From Desulfobacterales bacterium (GTDB taxonomy: Bacteria; Desulfobacterota; Desulfobacteria; Desulfobacterales; JAHEIW01): a stretch of DNA of 35,290 bases. Positions 28,282 through 35,290 of this stretch are shown one piece after another. Where the stretch lies: contig JAQYWI010000041.1 of the NCBI GenBank assembly GCA_030145015.1, positions 1 to 35,290 on the forward strand, in the 5' to 3' direction. Under the pieces are notes generated by a model, which saw nothing but the letters and a program-made list of their open reading frames with translations, was not told the origin of the DNA and did no database searches. Every line of letters begins with the position of its first letter. Positions within the stretch are counted from its first letter, which is position 1. Both the position numbers and the translations under genes were made by a program.

Positions 28282-28461
28282 ATGAACGATAGTGACGATG
28301 CGCAAATAAAAACTGAAATTGATAAAATTATGAAGGGCGTTAGAAACATTATGCAAAAAGTTGATGCATTAACGCCAAAAAAAGAAGCGGAACCCGAAAA
28401 TAAGGAAGATGCCGGGGAGAACCTTAATTCAGCAGATATGAGCAGCACAGGAAGCACTTAG
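28282..28461 (+). CDS. Small acidic hypothetical protein
   Basis: A 59-aa open frame starting MNDSDDAQIKTEIDKIMKGV with a plausible GGAG ribosome binding site about 9 bp upstream. It has an amphipathic helix (IKTEIDKIMKGVRNIMQKVDALT), then a charged, low-complexity tail ending in SSTGST. No family is recognised. It ends in TAG; read-through would add 34 codons before a TGA shortly upstream of ihfA. It lies in the right place to be an ihfA leader peptide or an independent small protein, but could also be chance. Confidence 0.45.
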   Translation: MNDSDDAQIKTEIDKIMKGVRNIMQKVDALTPKKEAEPENKEDAGENLNSADMSSTGST

Positions 28462-28606
28462 AACCTGGGGGAGAAAGAGTTCATACGGCATTTACAAAAT
28501 ATCCTGTGCTTAATTTATTTAAAATCGATTTGCCACTTTGCTTTGAGCGAGTTTGAGGACAACTGAGAATCATTTAGAAGAGCACAGGGTTTTATGAGGA
28601 GGCACC

Positions 28607-28891
28607 ATGGCATTAACCAAAAACGACATCGTTGCCGCGGTACATGAGCTTGGTTTTACGAAGAAAAAATCAGTCGAAATCATCGAAACCTTGCTGGAAA
28701 TTATTAAAGGCTCACTGGAAAAGAACGAAGATGTATTGATCTCCGGTTTTGGAAAATTTTGTGTAAAAGACAAAAATCAACGCAGAGGTCGGAATCCGGC
28801 AACTGGAGATGACTTGATCCTTAGAGAGCGAAGGGTTATCACATTTAAATGTTCAGGAAAATTAAGGAAAAAAATCAACGGGTATTTTTAG
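28607..28891 (+). CDS. ihfA: Integration host factor, alpha-type subunit
   Basis: Sequence-specific DNA-bending protein of the HU/IHF family, 94 aa. It begins MALTKNDIVAAVHELGFTKK, very like IhfA, and contains VLISGFGKFCVKDKNQRRGRNPATGDDL with the proline-tipped arm and the FKCSGKLRKKIN tail. The ribosome binding site GAGGAGG is close upstream. The stop is TAG; suppression would add 18 codons. The conserved family end falls at this codon, so TAG is most likely the normal stop. Confidence 0.93.
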   Translation: MALTKNDIVAAVHELGFTKKKSVEIIETLLEIIKGSLEKNEDVLISGFGKFCVKDKNQRRGRNPATGDDLILRERRVITFKCSGKLRKKINGYF

Positions 28892-29226
28892 CTCGGCGGT
28901 TTAGCAAAAAGCCGAATTCAAAATAAAATGGCAACCGTCGCCCTGTAAGGGTAAACCCAAGCGGATGCCCACCGCATTTATTCCTTTCCGTGGAATACGC
29001 CTAATTATTATCTCCCAGCCAGCGGACCAATATCCGAACCTAAAGGATTCTCAACGGTTTATTTTTATAGCAACTTGTGCTACGTATGTCGGAAAAGGAT
29101 TTCTGCCGCACCTTGTCGCAAATTTGATTGCGGCCCATACCATACGCCTCATTTGCTCTTGCCATCTACGGACCGTATCCATTAACTCAAATTAATGACT
29201 TGAAAATTTCGTACGGAGGATTTTGA
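28892..29226 (+). other. Gap between ihfA and fabH with two small hairpins
   Basis: A 335-bp non-coding stretch. CCCTGTAAGGG and GCGGATGCCCACCGC (both within 28940-28976) can form two short adjacent stems, possibly a structured leader. No riboswitch family is recognised. Near the end, ACGGAGGA supplies the fabH ribosome binding site. Confidence 0.4.
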
Positions 29227-30216
29227 ATGCGAGCGATTATCACCGGAATAGGACACTATGTGCCGGATAAAATACTTTCAAACAGCGACCTGGAAAAAAT
29301 CGTGTATACCAATGATGAATGGATCACCAGCCGAACCGGAATAAAGGAACGCCGGATACTGGATAAAGAAAAAGGCACCTCGTATATGGCGACCCGGGCG
29401 GCGGAAGTTGTTCTCAAAGAAACTCAAACTTCGCCCGATGAACTGGACTTAATCTTGCTTGCCACGGTTACACCGGACATGCCGGTTCCAGCAGCCGCTT
29501 CATTTATTCAAAGAAATCTGGGGGCAACCAACAGCTGGGGGTATGATATCAACGGCGGCTGCACCGGTTTTATATACGCATTGGCGACCGGCGCACAATT
29601 TATTGAAAGCGGCCGGCATAAAAAAGTTTTGGTAATCGGAGCTGACAAAATGAGTGCCATAACCAATTATGAGGACCGCTCAACCTGTATATTGTTCGGA
29701 GACGCAGCCGGCGCAGTCCTGTTGGAACCTTCCGTAGGAAATAGTTCGGGCATCGAAGATTTTATTCTGCATCTGGATGGCTCAGGAGCCGAATCCCTCA
29801 AGATAGAAGCCGGGGGCAGCCTCTATCCAGCCTCCCACGAAACCGTTGATCAAAAGCTGCACTATCTCTGGCAGGACGGCAAGACCATATTTAAGCATGC
29901 GGTGAATGGCATGGCGGATGTATCTGTAAAAATTATGGAAAGAAACAAGTTAACCGAAAAAGATATTACGTTTTTTATTCCCCATCAGGCCAATTTCCGA
30001 ATTATTGATGCTGCTGCCAAAAAAATAGGCCTAGATGCAAGCCGCGTGATTATCAATGTCGACAAGTACGGCAACACCACGGCAGCCACCATTCCGTTGG
30101 CGATGTCGGAAACCTATCGCGATAAAAAGCTGAAAAAAGGAGACTGGGTCGTCCTGGCAGCCTTTGGCGCCGGCTATACCTGGGGTAGTGTGTTATTAAG
30201 GTGGGCGATTGATTGA
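29227..30216 (+). CDS. fabH: 3-oxoacyl-ACP synthase III (FabH)
   Basis: Starts fatty acid synthesis by condensing acetyl-CoA with malonyl-ACP. The 329-aa protein has the complete catalytic triad: Cys112 in NGGCTGFIYAL, His253 in FFIPHQANFRI and Asn283 in YGNTTAATIP, at the same positions or nearly so as in well-studied FabH. The start is supported by GGAGG just upstream. It is not accompanied by plsX, acpP or fabD here, so it may be a stand-alone copy, perhaps for a special primer. It ends with TGA and is followed by repeat C2. Confidence 0.95.
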   Translation: MRAIITGIGHYVPDKILSNSDLEKIVYTNDEWITSRTGIKERRILDKEKGTSYMATRAAEVVLKETQTSPDELDLILLATVTPDMPVPAAASFIQRNLGATNSWGYDINGGCTGFIYALATGAQFIESGRHKKVLVIGADKMSAITNYEDRSTCILFGDAAGAVLLEPSVGNSSGIEDFILHLDGSGAESLKIEAGGSLYPASHETVDQKLHYLWQDGKTIFKHAVNGMADVSVKIMERNKLTEKDITFFIPHQANFRIIDAAAKKIGLDASRVIINVDKYGNTTAATIPLAMSETYRDKKLKKGDWVVLAAFGAGYTWGSVLLRWAID

Positions 30217-30235
30217 GAAATGACTAATTTTTTAA

Positions 30236-30418
30236 AAGTGAGAAGTGAACTAAAGTGACTAAAGTGCCTAAAGTTATAGTGTCGCTGCGCTCCATCCTTA
30301 TTTATAAATGATCGTTCGACCCAGTCGTTCGACCCAGAGGCTCTCGACGGGAGGCTCTCGACGGGCAGAATGCCTTAACTTTAGGCACTTTAGTTCACTC
30401 TAGGCATTTTCGCTCACT
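30236..30418. repeat. Palindromic repeat, family C, copy 2 (inverted)
   Basis: Left arm AGTGAGAAGTGAACTAAAGT-like (30236-30275) and right arm its complement (30376-30418). The core holds two CGTTCGACCCAG units followed by two GGCTCTCGACGGG units (30311-30365). It is the inverted relative of 12496-12704. It sits between the convergent fabH and NtrC-type genes and ends at the latter's stop codon, a position suited to bidirectional termination. Confidence 0.8.
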
Positions 30419-31806
30419 TATAAATCTATATGGTATGATTTGATTTTGCTGAGTAGGGACGGATGACTAATTTCGAGCAGACGGGCAGCCTGGGTTCGAT
30501 TGCCGCCGGTCTTCTTCAGTGCTTTTGTTATCAGTTTTTCCTCCATCAGTTTCTGCGCGACTTTGAGTGAATGACCGTCAAAAAGTTCATCCATTTGACT
30601 TTGTCCGAATCGCTGTCCGAGTTCTACTGGAAAATGTTCCGGTAGAAGCAAGGTGTCTTCCGCCAGTACGGCCGCTCGTTCGATCGCATTTTCCAACTCC
30701 CTGACGTTTCCAGGCCAATTGTATTCAAGCATAAGGGACATGGCGGCGGGGGCGATACTTTTTATGTTTTTCCCCAGTGTTGTGTTGAATCGCTTTATAA
30801 AATGTTCACACAGCAGGGGAATATCTTCTGGGCGATCTCGCAGGGGCGGTATTTTTATGGATAAGACGTTTAATCGGTAATACAAATCATCGCGAAATGT
30901 GCCCTTTTTGGCCTCCGCTTCGAGATCTTTGGCTGTTGCCGCGATCACGCGAACATCAATTTTCATGGATTTTGAATCACCCACCATCCTGATTTCATTT
31001 TCCTGTAACACTCTCAGAATTTTAACCTGCAACGACAGCGGCAGTTCGCCGATTTCATCCAGAAAAATCGTTCCACCTTCTGCTTCCTGAAAAAGTCCTT
31101 TCTTATTTCTGTCTGCACCGGTAAAAGCACCCTTTTTATAGCCAAATAATTCACTCTCAAGAAGCGTTTCCGGAATTCCGCCGCAATTTACGGGGACCAG
31201 CGGCATGGTTGAGCGCTGCCCTTCAAAATGAATTGCGCGAGCAATTAATTCCTTGCCGGTTCCACTATCACCCAATAGAAGAACGGTGGTTTTATACTGG
31301 GCCGCCTTGGCAGCAATCCGGAACATGGACTGCATCGTTTCGCTTTTCGCCACCAGGCTGCCGAAATTATAACTGCCTTCAATCTTTTTTATTCGCTCTT
31401 TAAGCTGAAAGTTTTCCTGTCTTAAGCTTTCACGTTCTTCGGCTTTCTTTAAAGTCAGATACACCTCATCGGTTTTAAATGGTTTCGATATGTAATCATA
31501 AGCACCGAGTTTCATCGCCTCAATGGCCGTGTCAATCGTCCCGTAAGCCGACATCATAATAACCGTGGTGGTGCCGATTTTATCACGAGATGATTTTAAA
31601 AAGTCCATCCCGCTCATATGCGGCATCTTAATATCACAGAGAATAAAATCGTAGGCCATGCTTTGGGCCATTTTCAGCCCTTCATGCCCATCGCAAGCAG
31701 CCTCAACAACATAACCGGCTTTGCCCAGCAGTTTTGAGAGCATGTGACGCATGTTTTCTTCATCATCGATAACCAGAAGTCGTTTTTCCGACATTTTTGA
31801 TGTCAT
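30418..31806 (-). CDS. Sigma54-dependent response regulator, NtrC family
   Basis: Transcription activator that remodels sigma54-RNA polymerase when phosphorylated. The 462-aa protein has a receiver domain at about 8-120 with phospho-acceptor Asp58 (DFILCDIKMP), an AAA+ domain with Walker A GDSGTGKE at 179-186 and the sigma54-contact loop GAFTGA at 226-231, and a Fis-type helix-turn-helix at about 420-458 (TQAARLLEISHPSLLSKIKSY). It lies 6 bp after the histidine kinase gene, so the two form one operon and are cognate. Target genes are not evident; no clear -24/-12 site was found in the window. Confidence 0.95.
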   Translation of the reverse strand: MTSKMSEKRLLVIDDEENMRHMLSKLLGKAGYVVEAACDGHEGLKMAQSMAYDFILCDIKMPHMSGMDFLKSSRDKIGTTTVIMMSAYGTIDTAIEAMKLGAYDYISKPFKTDEVYLTLKKAEERESLRQENFQLKERIKKIEGSYNFGSLVAKSETMQSMFRIAAKAAQYKTTVLLLGDSGTGKELIARAIHFEGQRSTMPLVPVNCGGIPETLLESELFGYKKGAFTGADRNKKGLFQEAEGGTIFLDEIGELPLSLQVKILRVLQENEIRMVGDSKSMKIDVRVIAATAKDLEAEAKKGTFRDDLYYRLNVLSIKIPPLRDRPEDIPLLCEHFIKRFNTTLGKNIKSIAPAAMSLMLEYNWPGNVRELENAIERAAVLAEDTLLLPEHFPVELGQRFGQSQMDELFDGHSLKVAQKLMEEKLITKALKKTGGNRTQAARLLEISHPSLLSKIKSYHIDL

Positions 31807-31812
31807 TTTGTT

Positions 31813-33414
31813 TTAAACCTTATCTACTTTTGCCAGATCTGATAAATTTTGATCTCCGGCGATGTCAACTTGGTTTTCAATTAGAGGGAGCAAAAGCGTC
31901 AGGGTTGTCCCTTCCCCGACCTTACTGTTCACGGTCATTTTACCGCCAAATCCATCGACGATCATAAAACTGACCGAAAGCCCGAGGCCGGTACCCTTGC
32001 CGGGGTCCTTGGTCGTAAAAAACGGATCAAAAATATTACCGATATTTTCTGCGGGTATCCCCGGTCCATTATCGATGAATATAATCTTTAAATATTTTTG
32101 ACTATCCTCCGGTTCTTTTTGCCGGCCATCTACCAGTAAACTTTGGATCATCAACTTACCGTTCGCTGCTTTGCCCTCTGAAGAAATTGCATCGGCAGCA
32201 TTGATAATCAAATTTAAAAAAACCTGTCGCAATTGGTTCGAATCCGCCAGAACTTTGTCGTTTTGAGCCTCCAGGCGACATTCGAGTTCGATATTTGACA
32301 TCAACGGTTGCACGTTTAGAACCTGGGCGGTGTCGTCTATTAATTCATGAACCGACACGGCTCTTAAGCCTGCATTGGATGGGCGTGAAATCTCAAGAAG
32401 CTGGCGGATAATGGTGTTGATCCGCTCGATTTCTTCCTCGGTTCGATGAATGTATTCTTTTTTCTCGGCAGCGGGGATGTCTTTTTGTTTGAGCAATTCG
32501 AGATAGCCCATGACAATCCCGATCGGATTGCCGATTTCATGGGCAATACCGGCGGACAGCCTTCCCACCGATGCCAGCTTTTCCGCGCGAATGATTTCTT
32601 CCTGGGCCCTTTTCAGTTCCAGATTGGCCCTCTCAAGGGAATTGACGGTCGATCGCAGTTTTTCCCTGTCGGCGGATATGCGACGCAGCATGCTGTTTAA
32701 GGAGCCGGATAATTTATGCAGCTCATTGTCTTCCTTGCGCACTGAAAAAAGCATCTCATCATCTTCGCGGTAATCTTCAGCACGGCGTGCCAGTCGGGCC
32801 AGTGGCTGAAAATAAACTTTGGAGAGGCGATAAATACCAATAAACGTCAAAATCGCCGTATTAATAAACAAAAAGATAAACAGCATCTTCTGGGAGTGCC
32901 GCAGGGTCTTGTAAATCCCTTCAAGCGGCAGAACGATGCTGGCACTGGCTAAAGCATGTCCGTTTTTCAGCAGGGGTGTTGAAATAATGAGGTTGCGCCG
33001 CTGCTTCCAAAAAACCCCCCAGGTGGTCCCGAAAAAATTGGTTTCCTGCTTTTCAGATTGCATCACTTTGCGGCAGCGCTTCATCAGCTCGTCTTTCAAA
33101 GACGTAGGCGTGTTCCCAAAATAAATCGTGTCATTATTTTTACCCAGGACTAATGCATTGGAGACACCGGCTTCGGTTAGCAAATGAAAGACCTGGGCTC
33201 TGGAGCTGTTTGGCGTTGAATCCGTGCCGAATTTCAAACTTTTAAGCAGATCAGCCTCGAGGGTCGATAATATGAAATGGCCTTTGGATGCCTCATTGCG
33301 GATGATGTCACGCTTGGCGGTCATCACCGTGACAACATTGATTAACAGCATGGCCACAAAAAAAAGGATGGCAATGTTGAAGGCAATTTTTGTTCTGAGA
33401 CCGCGAATAAACAT
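31813..33414 (-). CDS. Membrane sensor histidine kinase
   Basis: Partner of the NtrC-type regulator. The 533-aa protein has a first membrane helix at about 10-31, a periplasmic sensor region of about 145 aa without a recognised fold, a second helix at about 177-198, HAMP-like linker and coiled coil (RANLELKRAQEEIIRAEKLASVGR), then HisKA with phospho-His292 in AGIAHEIGNP and a HATPase domain with N (NQLRQVFLNLIINAADA), G1 DNGPGIP and G2 GKGTGLGLSV boxes. The ATG at 33414 is used; an in-frame TTG lies at 33429. What it senses cannot be read. Confidence 0.93.
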   Translation of the reverse strand: MFIRGLRTKIAFNIAILFFVAMLLINVVTVMTAKRDIIRNEASKGHFILSTLEADLLKSLKFGTDSTPNSSRAQVFHLLTEAGVSNALVLGKNNDTIYFGNTPTSLKDELMKRCRKVMQSEKQETNFFGTTWGVFWKQRRNLIISTPLLKNGHALASASIVLPLEGIYKTLRHSQKMLFIFLFINTAILTFIGIYRLSKVYFQPLARLARRAEDYREDDEMLFSVRKEDNELHKLSGSLNSMLRRISADREKLRSTVNSLERANLELKRAQEEIIRAEKLASVGRLSAGIAHEIGNPIGIVMGYLELLKQKDIPAAEKKEYIHRTEEEIERINTIIRQLLEISRPSNAGLRAVSVHELIDDTAQVLNVQPLMSNIELECRLEAQNDKVLADSNQLRQVFLNLIINAADAISSEGKAANGKLMIQSLLVDGRQKEPEDSQKYLKIIFIDNGPGIPAENIGNIFDPFFTTKDPGKGTGLGLSVSFMIVDGFGGKMTVNSKVGEGTTLTLLLPLIENQVDIAGDQNLSDLAKVDKV

Positions 33415-33622
33415 AAGAATGCTTAACAATATGTTATTAAGAAGTTAATAAGCCAAATTATGAAGCTTGGGATTTTCAAATCTGCCGGGAATGGAGTTAA
33501 AAGGACAGGCTTGAAATCTCGCGTAGGTTACGGATTTTGTTATGGTTATTTATATTAAAAGTCTATCATAGTCTATTTTTGAATGCAAATATTGTGCTAT
33601 TTTTTAAACAAATTCAGCATAT

Positions 33623-33838
33623 TGGAAAACCAGCCAGCATGCGGCCACCCGAAAACCCACCCTTAATACAATCCAATATAAAGGTTACCCGGAATTGAGA
33701 GGAAAAGCAGAAGTACCTGCAATGCTGCCTGAATTTGATCGAAGGGAGGTGAAAAAGCGCTTACGCGATCAGTGGATTTCAAACATTGAGGCCGGAAAAA
33801 GGTTAAATCGGCTGGACGAACGTGACTTTTCCGGTTGA
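33623..33838 (+). pseudogene. Open reading-frame remnant, family unknown
   Basis: The frame reads protein-like without a clear start: AATRKPTLNTIQYKGYPEL, then KAEVPAMLPEFDRREVKKRL and AGKRLNRLDERDFSG before TGA. The first ATG inside is at 33722, which would leave 38 aa and has no ribosome binding site. It could be the 3' end of a decayed gene or mobile element. I do not recognise it. Confidence 0.25.
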
Positions 33839-34508
33839 CCCGGATCGCAATTCAATGCAACTAAGCGCTCTCATGATCTGTCGTTTTCCGGCCTGAACCG
33901 TCCTCCTGGGGCTCTGAATTGTCCTTTTCCGGCTTAAGCTGTCAAGAGCTCTTTTTTCCTCTGTCCCAAATCTGGCGCGCCGAGCGCAATGGGAATTGAT
34001 AGGACATTATCATGAAGGGAAATAAATTATATATTTCGGCAAGCTTCATTTTTTAAATATTGCGATTGCATATCAACACTCTCAAAAATTGCAGCTTTCA
34101 TCAGTATATCCAAAATATCTATAACCAATTCAAATTACGTATAGATAGCCGTAAGATGCAATTCTAAAAATTAGTGTATGGCGTTAGCTAATCTTAACCA
34201 GCTCCATATTCTCTAATGAAGAATTTAAAGAATAAAATGGACAACCGAGGAATAAATTTGTGATTCCTTGTACTTTTTGTTGCCCATATTATGAGGACTA
34301 ATGGTCGTATGCCCCCTGTCCATAACTTATGAATTCGAATGATATCGTGGAGTATTTAAAGGCCTCAAACAGTTGCGGATAGGATAATAATCCTTGAACG
34401 CTCGCCTAAGGTGTGCCTGGAGCAACACGAAAGGTGTCACCTTTGAGGCGCTTGTTATGTGTTTTTGGCTCCGATTCTATGACCAGCAGACTGTAAGGGC
34501 CTAAAGAA

Positions 34509-34544
34509 AGGGCGACGTTTCAGATTGTATTGAAACGCCGCCCT
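34509..34544 (-). terminator. Rho-independent terminator of katG
   Basis: On the minus strand the stem AGGGCGGCGTTTCA pairs with TGAAACGTCGCCCT (one mismatch, 8-nt loop) and is followed by TTCTTTAG. It lies about 120 bp after the katG stop codon. Confidence 0.75.
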
Positions 34545-34666
34545 CATATGTTGCTAATAGCTTCCGTGAGCGTTCAAAACATCCGTCAATTCGTGGCGGT
34601 TATCGCTTCCTGATCATCCGATTTACAGTTCAGAATACGCTTCAGAAGCCCTCGAAGACGTTTATG

Positions 34667-35290
<624 letters not shown>

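Larger units (their letters stand above)
33415..34666. other. Long intergenic region with remnants
   Basis: About 1.25 kb without a confident gene between the histidine kinase start and katG end. It contains a short open frame (33623-33838, listed separately), three TTTTCCGG boxes (33827-33834, 33884-33891, 33925-33932), a perfect palindrome AAAGGTG-T-CACCTTT (34430-34444) inside a larger imperfect hairpin (34393-34457), and the katG terminator. The stretch 33950-34390 is AT-rich, and I see nothing else in it. Confidence 0.6.

Noticed and set aside
28940..28980. Cyclic-di-GMP or cobalamin riboswitch
   Set aside because: The conserved cores of these classes are not present; only short generic stems are seen.

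Overview
The window looks like a chromosomal piece of an anaerobic, Gram-negative bacterium, most likely a member of the Desulfobacterota (Desulfobacterales-like). This is inferred from gene order and protein style (mfd, SurA-type chaperones, a RodZ-like protein, mgtE, recO, glyQ and glyS in one run; smc-ftsY; ihfA; an NtrC-type two-component pair; a surA pair implying an outer membrane), not from any marker search. The standout content is a pair of methylamine methyltransferase genes, mttB (trimethylamine) and mtbB (dimethylamine). Each is interrupted by a single in-frame amber codon at the position where this enzyme family carries pyrrolysine (Pyl). Both read on in the same frame to the full family length, so they are best annotated as intact Pyl proteins, not as pseudogenes.

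Layout. 1-1187 (+): end of a polar amino-acid ABC transporter (permease, ATPase). 1188-1719: AT-rich gap with a palindromic repeat and a good sigma70-type promoter. 1720-6346 (+): smc and ftsY. 6347-7236: HU gene with its own promoter/operator region and two strong hairpins, then a repeat element. 7237-24047 (-): a long minus-strand run which, read in transcription order, is a SurA-like lipoprotein, surA, a RodZ-like protein, mgtE, recO, a GHMP kinase, glyQ, glyS, mttB, mtbB, a small PC4-like protein, a nucleoside phosphorylase, ligA and acyP. mfd (24192-27713, -) lies upstream of that run. 27774-30216 (+): tRNA-Thr(CGU), a small ORF, ihfA, fabH. 30418-33414 (-): NtrC-family regulator and its histidine kinase. 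33415-34666: a 1.25-kb gap with remnants and hairpins. 34667-35290 (-): C-terminal part of katG, cut by the window edge.

How it fits together. The methyltransferases would move methyl groups from tri- and dimethylamine onto corrinoid proteins. No corrinoid protein, methylamine permease, corrinoid activase or pylT/S/B/C/D gene is visible, so these must lie elsewhere. UAG is not reserved for Pyl here: acyP, the SurA-like lipoprotein gene, ihfA, katG and a small ORF also end in TAG, so the cell would have to tolerate a dual meaning of UAG.

A second theme is intergenic repeats. Many gaps hold a roughly 80-240-bp palindromic element whose arms are built from short simple units. At least two families occur as clear inverted pairs (12.5 kb with 30.3 kb; 14.2 kb with 17.6 kb), the second pair exactly bracketing glyQ-glyS. 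These look like non-autonomous, hairpin-forming elements and may also act as terminators or mRNA 3'-end structures.
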